Shown here one piece after another: positions 6,539 to 13,266 of a stretch of 13,956 bases of DNA (position 1 is its first letter; the number at the start of each line of letters is the position of its first letter). A model generated the notes under the pieces. That model saw only the letters and a list, made by a program, of their open reading frames with translations, had not been told where the DNA came from and did no database searches. Origin of the DNA: Spirochaetales bacterium (GTDB taxonomy: Bacteria > Spirochaetota > Spirochaetia > DSM-27196 > PWMO01); the NCBI GenBank assembly GCA_007123465.1, contig SKLB01000252.1:1-13956 (forward strand), read 5' to 3'. A program made the position numbers and the translations under genes.

Positions 6539-7162
6539 TTACAGTATCGTACGAACCGCGCCGGCAAGCGCCTCTGCAAGCAGCGGCAGCTGATCCGGAT
6601 CGAGATGCACTCCATCCAATTCGCTCAGGCTCACCACTTCCGCAGTATCCATAAAGTGGCACCCGCGCTCGGCGGCAACCTGACGGTAGGCTCCGCCCAG
6701 CCGCAGCGATTTCTCGTAGCCGCCGGCAAACATATCGGCAAAACCGCTGAGGCTGGCCAGCGGCGGCGGCGCCAGCAGCAGCACCGCGGGCGCAGCGTCA
6801 GCCGGACCGAACTCGCAGCTCTGTATCACGCGTACCAGCCGCTTCACGCACCCGGCGATATCATCGGCGCTCATTGCAAAACGCTGTTTGAGATCGTTGG
6901 TGCCCAGCATCAGCAGCACCAGGTCAACCGGCTTGTGGCTTTCCAGGCACGGGACAAGATAGGCCAGTCCATTCTTCTGGCCCTCCACCGGGTCATCGTG
7001 TACCGTGGTGCGTCCGTTCTGGCCCTCTTCCACCACCCAGAAGCCATCACCCAATAGCGCCTGCAGCCGCCGCGTCCAGCGCCGGCTGTGGTCGTAGCGC
7101 CGGCCGCTGTCCGGGCGGTAGCCCCAGGTGTTTGAATCTCCGTAGCAGACTACTGTCTTCAT
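6539..7162 (-). CDS. SGNH-family esterase/acyltransferase (MsAcT-like)
   Basis: A 207-residue SGNH/GDSL hydrolase with all blocks: GDSNTWGY at 8-15 (nucleophile Ser10), EEGQNGRTT at 45-53 (oxyanion Gly), MLGTNDLK at 85-92 (Asn89), and DGVHLDPDQ at 183-191 (Asp183, His186). Spacing and intervening text (a short cytoplasmic-type N-terminus, the RTT-DDP stretch, PCLESHKPVDLVLLML at 71-86, the APPPLA loop) closely resemble the Mycobacterium smegmatis arylesterase/acyltransferase MsAcT (about 216 residues). Acyl-ester hydrolysis or transfer on small alcohols is therefore the best guess; the natural substrate is unknown. No signal peptide. It begins 9 bp after the mgtE stop, with GGGGAT as a modest ribosome-binding site, and is the last gene of a three-gene unit. 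It ends 16 bp from the convergent oxidase gene. Confidence 0.88.
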   Translation of the reverse strand: MKTVVCYGDSNTWGYRPDSGRRYDHSRRWTRRLQALLGDGFWVVEEGQNGRTTVHDDPVEGQKNGLAYLVPCLESHKPVDLVLLMLGTNDLKQRFAMSADDIAGCVKRLVRVIQSCEFGPADAAPAVLLLAPPPLASLSGFADMFAGGYEKSLRLGGAYRQVAAERGCHFMDTAEVVSLSELDGVHLDPDQLPLLAEALAGAVRTIL

Positions 7163-7171
7163 GACATCCCC

Positions 7172-8536
7172 TTACAGCGCCATACTCAGGATCATCCCGG
7201 CGTAACCGAAATAGATGAGCAGACCCACGGCATCGGCAACCGACGTTATCAGCGGACCGCTGGCGATTGCCGGGTCCATCTTGATCTTGGTGAGAATGAA
7301 CGGCAAAATCATACCGATGAAGTTGGTCACCAGAATGATGCTTGTCAGTGTCAACAGCACAACAATACCGACCTGAAGCCCGCCGCGCAGCGAACCCAGC
7401 GCCATACCCATAGCGCCAAGCACAACCCCGATGAACAGCCCTACCAGGAGTTCCTTGCCCAGTACGCGGAACCACTGGCCCAGCCGGATATCGCCGGTAC
7501 TGAGAGAACGGATCATCAGCATTGCCGACTGGGAACCGGCGTTGCCGCCGGTATCGATGATCAACGGAATAAAGAACGCCAGCGCCACGTAGGCCGCGAG
7601 TACCTCCTCGTATGCGGCAATTACGCCCGAAGACAGCAGGTTGACAAGAATCAGGCCCGCCAACCAGCCGATGCGGCTGCGAAACAGCGTCCAGACGGTA
7701 GCTTCCCAGTAGCTCCGTTTCAACGGCGCTACCGCCGCCTGCAGCTGAAAGTCTTCGGTTGCTTCTTCCTCGGCAACGTCGAGCACGTCATCGCTGGTGA
7801 TAATTCCCAACAGTACACCAACCGAATCTACAACCGGCAGTACAATGCGGTCGTACTTGCGCATGATGCGCACCGCTTCTTCCTGGTCCTCGTAGGCCGA
7901 CACGCTGACAAACGAGAAGTCCATGATATCCTGTACCAGGCTGTCGGGGTCAGCCAGTACCACGCGCTGCAGCGACAGTGCATCGATCAGTTTGCCGGAA
8001 TGCTCGGTGACGTAGACAATCATGAGCGTCTCGCTCTCGTGCCCGTAGTAGCGGATATGCTCTATAGCGCGGGCGATAGTCCAATCGGGACGCAGCGCCA
8101 CGTAGTTGGGCGTCATGATACGCCCGACGCTCTCGTCGGGGTAACCCAGCAGCTTACGCGCCTCTTTGAGATCCTCGGGCGAAAGCATATTGAGCAGCCG
8201 CTGCGTAACCTGCCCCGGCAACTCCTCCAGCAGAGCGGTCCGGTCATCCGGGTCGAGCTCGGCCAGCAGGTGGCGCGTCTCGGCATCGGTCAGCTCGTAC
8301 AGCAGGGTATCGGTCATGTCGGAATCGAGATACGCAAATACCTCTACGGCCAGATCGCGCGGCAGCGCGCGGAAGAACAGTACCCGGTCGCGCTTGTCCA
8401 ACTCGCGCATGAAGTCTGCTACTTCCGGGGCAACGATATCATAGTCAGGCCAGTCTACGCGGACGCGCGCCAACTGCTGCCAGTTGTGGTGTTCGATAAG
8501 TTCGCGGATTTCATCGGGCAGTACGTTCTGTAGCAT
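7172..8536 (-). CDS. mgtE: Magnesium transporter/channel MgtE
   Basis: A 454-residue protein of standard MgtE length and order. An N-terminal acidic superhelical domain (about residues 1-130) is followed by the linker signature GYPDESVGRIMT (131-142), two CBS domains (about 140-255, ending GIITSDDVLDVAEEEATEDF) and five membrane helices from about 285 to the end. The pore signature DTGGNAGSQSAML is at 328-340, and Asp435 in SVADAVG corresponds to the conserved ion-site Asp of the last helices. Homodimeric MgtE in the inner membrane admits Mg2+ and is closed by Mg2+ bound at the CBS and N domains. GGAG in the 30-bp gap after the aminopeptidase gene serves as ribosome-binding site. There is no room for a long regulatory leader such as an M-box directly upstream, so Mg2+ control of transcription, if any, would act further up. 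Confidence 0.96.
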   Translation of the reverse strand: MLQNVLPDEIRELIEHHNWQQLARVRVDWPDYDIVAPEVADFMRELDKRDRVLFFRALPRDLAVEVFAYLDSDMTDTLLYELTDAETRHLLAELDPDDRTALLEELPGQVTQRLLNMLSPEDLKEARKLLGYPDESVGRIMTPNYVALRPDWTIARAIEHIRYYGHESETLMIVYVTEHSGKLIDALSLQRVVLADPDSLVQDIMDFSFVSVSAYEDQEEAVRIMRKYDRIVLPVVDSVGVLLGIITSDDVLDVAEEEATEDFQLQAAVAPLKRSYWEATVWTLFRSRIGWLAGLILVNLLSSGVIAAYEEVLAAYVALAFFIPLIIDTGGNAGSQSAMLMIRSLSTGDIRLGQWFRVLGKELLVGLFIGVVLGAMGMALGSLRGGLQVGIVVLLTLTSIILVTNFIGMILPFILTKIKMDPAIASGPLITSVADAVGLLIYFGYAGMILSMAL

Positions 8537-8566
8537 AGACTTCTCCTCAGTAGATCCGGATCACCG

Positions 8567-9793
8567 CTATAGTGCAAAGCTCCCCTGGCGCATTACCTCG
8601 AAGTGCTCTCCGTTGTAACCGCGGGCCCGAACGGTGAGCTCCTCGCTGCCAAACATGAAATCGGTGTGCTGAGTGCTCTCGTTGATACCCAGCTCGCGGC
8701 GCCGAGACTCGGACAGCTGCTGGTAGCCGTCGATGCACCCCGGATAGGCCGACCCCAGCGCAAAATGGCACGCAGCGTTCTCGTCGTACAGGATGTTGTA
8801 GAACACGGTACGGCTTTGAAAAATCGGCGACTCGACGTCAACCAGCGCGATCTCACCCACCGAGCGCGAGCCGTCGTCGGCGTCCAGAAACGCCGCCAGA
8901 GCATCGCGCCCGCGGTCAGCCTCAAACTCAACCACCCGCCCCTGTTCAAAGCGGAACCTCGCATTGTCTACCAACTCTCCCATTACCATCACCGGCCTGG
9001 TAACGCGCACCGTACCGCGCGTGCTGCCGGCATCCGGTGCGGTGAATACTTCCTCGGTAGGGATGTTCGGGAAGAAGCGCCGCCCGTCCGGCGTCTCTGC
9101 CGAGCCACCGATCCAGTGCGCCTGCGGGCACAGGTCCAGCGTCAGATCGGTGCCAGGGCCTTCAAATATCAGCTGGCTGACCTTGAGCAAATCGAGCTTC
9201 TGCGCCCGCTCTGCCAACCGGTTGCTGTTGGACACCCACGCCTGGTACGGATCGGCCTGATCCAGGCGCAGTATCGGCTTCATAATCCGCCACAGATCGT
9301 CAACCGATCCTTCATCGGCCGCACTTCCAAGAATCTTGGCCGCCCACCTGGGGGTTGGTGCAGCAACTACCACCCACGGGAAACGGTCGGATTGCATCTG
9401 TTTACGCCACGGATGCTGGATCTCAAGCAGCGTCTTGCGCGCTGTCAGATTCCGCGCGGCATCCATTCCGGCAAGCAGATCCGGATCGTCAGGGTTCTTG
9501 ATCGACACCAGAGCCCAGCCGTCCTCGATCATTTCGCTGTAGCGCGTAGTCTCAAAGCGCGGCTGGTATGACAGGAACGCAGCGCGTGAGCACTCGATGC
9601 GAGCTTTGTAGAGCTCGCCGTGTTCGCTATCCACCTGCACAAAACGCGCGCCGCGCCGGTAAGCCTCGCGCGCAACCTGATTGATCAACGGCCAGTGCAC
9701 CGGCTCGCTCTTGATGAGCAGGCTCTGCCCGGGATCGAGATTGAGCGACTTCACAATCAGTTCTGCATACGAAGGAATATCGCTACGGTACAT
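8567..9793 (-). CDS. M29-family metallo-aminopeptidase
   Basis: A 408-residue member of peptidase family M29 (AmpS/PepS/thermophilic aminopeptidase type), the usual length. The expected two-metal site is visible: NIPTEEVFTAP at 243-253 (Glu247/248), GEIALVD at 313-319 (Glu314), FYNILYDENAACHFALG at 331-347 (His343), Tyr350, and QHTDFMFG at 375-382 (His376, Asp378). The enzyme removes N-terminal residues from peptides in the cytoplasm. The reading frame extends upstream to 9919, but that part begins with a basic then hydrophobic stretch foreign to the family. ATG 9793 has GGAGG 5 bp before it and begins the conserved MYRSDIPSYAELIVK region. It is first of the unit aminopeptidase-mgtE-SGNH esterase, with 30 bp and 9 bp gaps. 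Whether M29 activity and Mg2+ uptake are linked in function is not shown. Confidence 0.93.
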   Translation of the reverse strand: MYRSDIPSYAELIVKSLNLDPGQSLLIKSEPVHWPLINQVAREAYRRGARFVQVDSEHGELYKARIECSRAAFLSYQPRFETTRYSEMIEDGWALVSIKNPDDPDLLAGMDAARNLTARKTLLEIQHPWRKQMQSDRFPWVVVAAPTPRWAAKILGSAADEGSVDDLWRIMKPILRLDQADPYQAWVSNSNRLAERAQKLDLLKVSQLIFEGPGTDLTLDLCPQAHWIGGSAETPDGRRFFPNIPTEEVFTAPDAGSTRGTVRVTRPVMVMGELVDNARFRFEQGRVVEFEADRGRDALAAFLDADDGSRSVGEIALVDVESPIFQSRTVFYNILYDENAACHFALGSAYPGCIDGYQQLSESRRRELGINESTQHTDFMFGSEELTVRARGYNGEHFEVMRQGSFAL

Positions 9794-9836
9794 GGTGCCT
9801 CCGTGGCCGGCGAGTTGAAAAGCGACCGTCACTGTC

Positions 9837-9865
9837 AATATACCGACAGCCACCGCGCGAAGCAA
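9837..9865 (-). promoter_or_regulatory. Candidate promoter of the aminopeptidase-mgtE unit
   Basis: Reading the reverse strand, TTGCTT (9865-9860) and TATATT (9842-9837) are 17 bp apart; they match the -35 and -10 consensus at 3 and 5 of 6. A start near 9830 leaves a leader of roughly 37 bases. The perfect TTGACA just downstream (9836-9831 region) has no -10 at a proper distance. Confidence 0.35.
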
Positions 9866-9907
9866 TCGCTCAGCTGCCGCGACTGCCTGTCTGCCCTGCT
9901 TCTTCTG

Positions 9908-9936
9908 TTTAACTTGCACTCGATACTGAGTACATT
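9908..9936 (+). promoter_or_regulatory. Candidate promoter with near-zero leader for the FemAB-like gene
   Basis: TACATT at 9931-9936 ends 6 bases before the GTG at 9943; TTTAAC at 9908-9913 is a weak -35 at 17 bp. There is no ribosome-binding site. An in-frame TAA at 9910-9912 and the absence of other ATG/GTG/TTG codons up to 9943 fix the first usable start at GTG 9943, so the transcript would begin at the start codon. Confidence 0.33.
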
Positions 9937-9942
9937 ACAAGC

Positions 9943-11121
9943 GTGAGCAATCCCGAACCGCAAGCCGCACAGGTACCGCTCAGCGTGCAGTGGCACCGAG
10001 CCATAGCCGATATCGACCGTGATGCGTGGGACGCGCTGGCGCTGCCGCTGCAGACCCCCTTCCTGGAGTGGGAATGGCTCTACCAGCTGGAGGCTTCGGG
10101 CAGCATCCAGCCGCACAACGGCTGGATTCCGGTTCACCTGACTATCACGCAGCAGCAGGAGTTGGTAGCGGCGGCGCCCCTCTACGTGAAGACACACAGT
10201 ATGGGTGAGTTTGTGTTTGACTTTGCGTGGGCCGACGTCGCCGAGCAGCTCGGTGTAGCGTACTACCCCAAACTGGTTGGAATGAGCCCGGCCACGCCAT
10301 CGGTCGGCTACCGCTTTCTGATTGCCGACAGGTTCGATCAGCGCGAGATGACCACCATCATGCTGGAGGTGATTCATCAGTTCTGCCGCGATAACAAGCT
10401 GCACGGCAGCAGCTTTCTGTTTGCCGAACCGCAGTGGGCGGAATGGCCGGCGGAGGCCGGTTACAGCAGCTGGGAACACCAGAGCTATCTGTGGCAGAAC
10501 CGCGGCTTCTGCAGTTTTGACGACTACCTTGCAGGTTTCACCAAGAACCAGCGCCGCAATATCCGTCGTGAACGCGCTTCCATGAGTGAGGCCGGCGTCA
10601 CCGTGGAAGCAGTGCGTGGGGAGCAGACTCCTGATTCGTGGTTCTCATTGATGTACGACTACTACGAGAATACCAACGAGCAGTTCGGCCCGTGGGCCGC
10701 CAAATTCCTCGAGCGACCCTTCTTTGAGGGTCTTGCAGAGCGTTACCGCGAGCGGCTGCTGTTTGTAGCCGGCTTCCTGCCCGCGCACACCGAACCGATA
10801 GCCCTCTCGTTCCTGGTACACAAGGGCGAACATCTGGTTGGCCGCTACTGGGGTGCAGATCGCTACATCGACAACCTGCACTTCAACGCCTGTTACTACC
10901 GCCCGATAGAATGGGCAATCCACAACGGTGTCTCGACCTTTGACCCCGGGGCCGGCTCACCGCACAAGGTGCGGCGCGGCTTTCACGCGGTGATCAACCG
11001 CAGTCTGCACTACTATTACGATTCGCGGCTGCGCGCCGTGATGGAGAACAATATCGAGCGCATCAATCTGCACGAGCGGCACCAGGTCCAGCAGCTGAAT
11101 ACGCTTCTCCCGCTGAAATAA
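9943..11121 (+). CDS. FemAB-like / GNAT-superfamily acyltransferase (DUF482 type)
   Basis: A 392-residue soluble protein resembling the PF04339 (DUF482, COG3146) family, whose fold is the duplicated GNAT/FemAB type. Recognisable parts: TPFLEWEWLYQLEASG near 38-53, the basic TKNQRRNIRRER patch at 200-211 seen in this family before the second acyltransferase domain, EPIALSFLVHKGEHLVGRYWG at 284-304 (only the ALSF and GRYWG cores are diagnostic), a CYYRPIEWAIHNG helix at 317-329, and FDPGAGSPHKVRRGF at 333-347. FemAB relatives transfer amino acids or acyl groups from charged carriers to cell-wall or other amines; members of this branch have no firmly known substrate. The GTG start lacks a Shine-Dalgarno and is probably leaderless. 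The gene stands alone, diverging from the aminopeptidase unit, and its last 59 bp overlap the 3' end of the opposing receiver gene. Confidence 0.83.
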   Translation: MSNPEPQAAQVPLSVQWHRAIADIDRDAWDALALPLQTPFLEWEWLYQLEASGSIQPHNGWIPVHLTITQQQELVAAAPLYVKTHSMGEFVFDFAWADVAEQLGVAYYPKLVGMSPATPSVGYRFLIADRFDQREMTTIMLEVIHQFCRDNKLHGSSFLFAEPQWAEWPAEAGYSSWEHQSYLWQNRGFCSFDDYLAGFTKNQRRNIRRERASMSEAGVTVEAVRGEQTPDSWFSLMYDYYENTNEQFGPWAAKFLERPFFEGLAERYRERLLFVAGFLPAHTEPIALSFLVHKGEHLVGRYWGADRYIDNLHFNACYYRPIEWAIHNGVSTFDPGAGSPHKVRRGFHAVINRSLHYYYDSRLRAVMENNIERINLHERHQVQQLNTLLPLK

Positions 11122-11698
11122 CCCACGACTCCACAGCGCCTATGATCTTCTGTACGTCGCTGGCGCTGGCAAGAATGGTCTCGAGATAGCGTTTGAGCTC
11201 GCCGTAGCGCGGATCGTCATCGCGCAGCTGAACGTTTGCCAGTAGTACCGCGGCACCGATGGATTGCAGCGGCAAGCGCAGGTCGTGAGCGAGAGACTGT
11301 GCAAGCTCGGCGTAGCGACAGCGCAAAAGGTAAAGCTCAACCGACTGCCTGACCACCGAAATCAACTCGATCTCGCTGCACGGTTTGGTGATGTAGCGCT
11401 GCACCACTCCACTGCCGATAGCTTCAAGCAGCTGATCGCGGTCGCTGTCCGCCGCAAGGGCTACGCGAATGGTGTCGGGACTACACGCCTCGCTCTGACG
11501 CAACAGCTCCAGTCCGCCGTCCTGCGGCAGACTGAATCCACTGGCGATCAGCTCCACCGCATTGTGCTGCAGATACTCCAACGCCTCAGCCGCGTTGTCA
11601 AACAGTGCACACCCCCAGGGTTGCTCCTGGAGCATGCCGGAGACCGTGCTCAGAGTGTAGTTGTCACTGTCTACAAAGACAACTCGCGGTTCACTCAT
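11063..11698 (-). CDS. Degenerate response-regulator receiver fused to a DHp-like helix pair
   Basis: A 211-residue protein. Residues 4-125 form a CheY-like receiver: acidic pocket D10/D12 in VVFVDSDN, and K105 in QRYITKPCSEIEL, like the receivers of RpfG-type regulators. The phospho-acceptor position in VELIASGFSLPQDGG is Gly54 instead of Asp, and the switch Thr/Ser is Ala82 (VALAAD), so normal phosphorylation is unlikely. Residues 128-190 look like a histidine-kinase dimerisation domain with an H-box, AHDLRLPLQSI, containing His138. No HATPase domain, DNA-binding or other output domain follows. It may be a phosphotransfer or scaffold protein working with a separate kinase, or a decayed hybrid kinase. 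The last ~20 residues (from about 192) are encoded antisense to the neighbour's 3' end and look non-conserved. The start ATG 11698 lacks a clear Shine-Dalgarno; a -10-like box lies 7 bp upstream. Confidence 0.83.
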   Translation of the reverse strand: MSEPRVVFVDSDNYTLSTVSGMLQEQPWGCALFDNAAEALEYLQHNAVELIASGFSLPQDGGLELLRQSEACSPDTIRVALAADSDRDQLLEAIGSGVVQRYITKPCSEIELISVVRQSVELYLLRCRYAELAQSLAHDLRLPLQSIGAAVLLANVQLRDDDPRYGELKRYLETILASASDVQKIIGAVESWVISAGEAYSAAGPGAARAD

Positions 11699-11705
11699 TA
11701 CCTAT

Positions 11706-11735
11706 ATCATAAGACGTTCAGCGCCATTCTGCCAG
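11706..11735 (-). promoter_or_regulatory. Candidate promoter with leaderless start for the receiver gene
   Basis: On the reverse strand CTGGCA (11735-11730, 4 of 6) and TATGAT (11711-11706, 5 of 6) are 18 bp apart. The -10 ends 7 bases before ATG 11698, so the transcript should start at or next to the A of ATG. Only AGG is present as a possible ribosome-binding trace, 3 bp from the start codon. Confidence 0.42.
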
Positions 11736-11752
11736 TCTCCTCGGCCGGTGCC

Positions 11753-11782
11753 TTGACGCTTGCCGAGCGGGTTCAGTATAAC
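11753..11782 (+). promoter_or_regulatory. Strong sigma-70-like promoter of the CinA-like/hydrolase/MscS operon
   Basis: TTGACG (11753-11758, 5 of 6) and TATAAC (11777-11782, 5 of 6) are separated by 18 bp, the best promoter match in the window. The predicted start near 11789 lies about 3-4 bases before the GTG at 11793, with no Shine-Dalgarno between. It diverges from the receiver-gene promoter in a 94-bp intergenic stretch. Confidence 0.6.
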
Positions 11783-11792
11783 GAAAGCAACC

Positions 11793-12554
11793 GTGTTAGC
11801 GATTATTATCATTGGCGATGAAATACTCAGCGGACAGGTATCCGATGAGAACCTTCCCTTCATGATCGAGCGTTTCTCACGCGCGGGCTACGCGCCGCGC
11901 GAAGTACGCATCATCGGCGACAACGTTGCGCTGATATCGCGGACGGTGCAAGAACTGCTGCGCAGCTATACCTACGTAGTAACGGCCGGAGGAGTCGGCC
12001 CAACGCACGACGATCTGACGCACGCCGGGGTGGCCGCGGCCTTTGGGGTTGGTCTGGAAGCACATCCGTACATGATGAGGTTTCTGGGAGCAACGGCGGG
12101 AGCGGACCTGCCGCCCAACGTCAAGCGCATGGCAATGCTGCCGCATGGCTCCGAGATAATAGGTGGCGACGATGGGCACTGGCCGATTATCCGCAAGCAG
12201 AACTGCTTCATGCTGCCCGGCCTGCCCCACGCTTTGCGCGACAAGATTCCACGGCTTGTAGCGCTGCTTCCCAGACTCAGCCCGGCGTGGGACGCTGCGG
12301 TGTATTTGAACGCTGATGAAGTCCTGTTTGCCGACTGGCTCGACGAGCTGCAGCGATCTCACTCTGAAGTCACGATCGGCTCCTACCCGGTGGTCCATCA
12401 CCCGGATTTCAGAACCAGGATTACGATAAGCGCTACCGATCCGCAAGCGGTTGGCTCTGTCACCGCGCAGATCGAGCGCTACGCCCGCGATAAGAACTGG
12501 CACGTACGCACACAGAACCCGGTCAGCCGCGGGGGAGTGCCCGATGGTGCGTAG
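11793..12554 (+). CDS. Molybdopterin-binding-domain protein (CinA / FLAD1 N-terminal type)
   Basis: A 253-residue protein. Its first ~165 residues are a MoCF/MPTb-type domain: IIIIGDEILSGQVSDEN at 4-20 and VVTAGGVGPTHDDLT at 62-76, the glycine-rich nucleotide-binding signature, then LPGLPHALRDKIP at 141-153. A smaller C-terminal part with TIGSYPVVHHPDFRTRITI near 194-212 matches the second half of the FAD-synthase-like or pyrophosphatase form (human FLAD1 N-terminal, COG1058). It lacks the ~150-residue deamidase domain of full CinA, so NMN deamidase activity is not expected; hydrolysis of a nucleotide or dinucleotide such as ADP-ribose or FAD is a reasonable but unproven guess. GTG 11793 was chosen because it directly precedes the first strand and follows the promoter; an in-frame TTG at 11760 would lie between the -35 and -10. 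It overlaps the next gene by 11 bp. Confidence 0.82.
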   Translation: MLAIIIIGDEILSGQVSDENLPFMIERFSRAGYAPREVRIIGDNVALISRTVQELLRSYTYVVTAGGVGPTHDDLTHAGVAAAFGVGLEAHPYMMRFLGATAGADLPPNVKRMAMLPHGSEIIGGDDGHWPIIRKQNCFMLPGLPHALRDKIPRLVALLPRLSPAWDAAVYLNADEVLFADWLDELQRSHSEVTIGSYPVVHHPDFRTRITISATDPQAVGSVTAQIERYARDKNWHVRTQNPVSRGGVPDGA

Positions 12555-13266
12555 CATCATGCTGGTACACGGCTACGGGGTACGCGGCTCTTTCTGGGAC
12601 AAGCTGCAGCCGCGACTGCAACACAACGGCGTGACGGTGCTCGCACCGGATTTTGAGGGAGACTCGCCGCAGCAGCTGGCCTCGCAGATAGAGGAGCTGG
12701 CGCAGCAGCACTCGGTTGCCGGCCCGGTGGCGCTGGTGGGCCACAGCCTGGGGGGGATTCTTTGTGCACTGGCGGCTTCGCGCGTAGAGCCGGTGGTTGT
12801 CTCGCACCTGGTTGTGATTGCCGCGCCGTACGGCGCCAGAGCCCGCAGTATGCACCCGCTGCTCAGGTTTCTCATCCGCCATCGGCTGCTGCCACCGTTT
12901 CTGGTACGTCCGCGGTTTTTCTCCTCAGCTACCCGCAAAGCAGACCAGAAGCTCTGGTTCAAACGCGCGGTACCCGAGTCCGAAGCGTTGCAGGAAGTGC
13001 TCTTTGGCAGTGACTGGTTTCCCGCTGAATCTTTCTCCAGACCGCCGCAGCAACGCTGCCTGGTGATCTACAGCGAGGCGGACCGCATCGTCGATGCCGA
13101 AGCTGTGCGGCAGTTCGGGCGCAAACTCAATGCGCGCGAATACGTTTTCGATGCCCTGCGCGGTGTGGGTCATAATGACTTCGCCGCCTCGGACGCTATT
13201 GCAGACGAAACCGCTGCTGCAATCCTGGATTTTATCGGCACTGCTGCGCCGGAGAGCGTTCTATGA
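12544..13266 (+). CDS. Alpha/beta-fold hydrolase
   Basis: A 240-residue cytoplasmic alpha/beta hydrolase with no signal peptide. It has the oxyanion-hole segment SIMLVHGYGVRGSFW at 4-18, nucleophile elbow VGHSLGG at 65-71 (Ser68), acid in YSEADRIVDA at 176-185 (Asp180 the likely triad member), and base in GVGHNDF at 207-213 (His210). A helical cap lies between about 100 and 160, with basic and Pro/Phe-rich text. The substrate cannot be read; esterase or lipase-like activity on a small acyl ester is the broad expectation. GGGGGAG at 12531-12537 is 6 bp before ATG 12544, which supports this start over an upstream ATG at 12451 deep in the preceding gene. The start overlaps the previous gene by 11 bp and the stop overlaps the MscS start as ATGA, so the three are translated from one operon. 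Confidence 0.88.
   Translation: MVRSIMLVHGYGVRGSFWDKLQPRLQHNGVTVLAPDFEGDSPQQLASQIEELAQQHSVAGPVALVGHSLGGILCALAASRVEPVVVSHLVVIAAPYGARARSMHPLLRFLIRHRLLPPFLVRPRFFSSATRKADQKLWFKRAVPESEALQEVLFGSDWFPAESFSRPPQQRCLVIYSEADRIVDAEAVRQFGRKLNAREYVFDALRGVGHNDFAASDAIADETAAAILDFIGTAAPESVL

Noticed and set aside
5995..6615. Open frame of 206 codons on the - strand
   Set aside because: Antisense to the conserved C-terminal domain of the lactone-oxidase-like gene and running into the SGNH gene; no motif seen.
8537..8566. Mg2+ riboswitch (M-box) before mgtE
   Set aside because: The gap to the preceding gene is 30 bp, too short for the element, and it is filled by the ribosome-binding site.
8603..9571. Open frame of 322 codons on the + strand
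   Set aside because: It lies antisense within the M29 aminopeptidase gene, whose metal-ligand motifs are all intact. The translated text has no recognisable motif and no ribosome-binding site; long shadow frames are common in G+C-rich DNA.
9794..9919. N-terminal extension of the aminopeptidase, with a hydrophobic stretch that could pass for a signal peptide
   Set aside because: M29 enzymes are cytoplasmic and begin where ATG 9793 begins; GGAGG stands 5 bp before that ATG, and the extension covers the candidate promoter.
9835..10479. Open frame of 214 codons on the - strand spanning the 9794-9942 intergenic region
   Set aside because: It mostly mirrors the FemAB-like gene, has no family resemblance and would cover the divergent promoters.
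11264..11821. Open frame of 185 codons on the + strand
   Set aside because: Antisense to the receiver gene and across both divergent promoters; no motif, no ribosome-binding site.
12451..12543. Upstream start for the alpha/beta hydrolase
   Set aside because: It would overlap the previous gene by about 100 bp and add unrelated residues; ATG 12544 has GGGGGAG at the right distance and begins the first beta strand.
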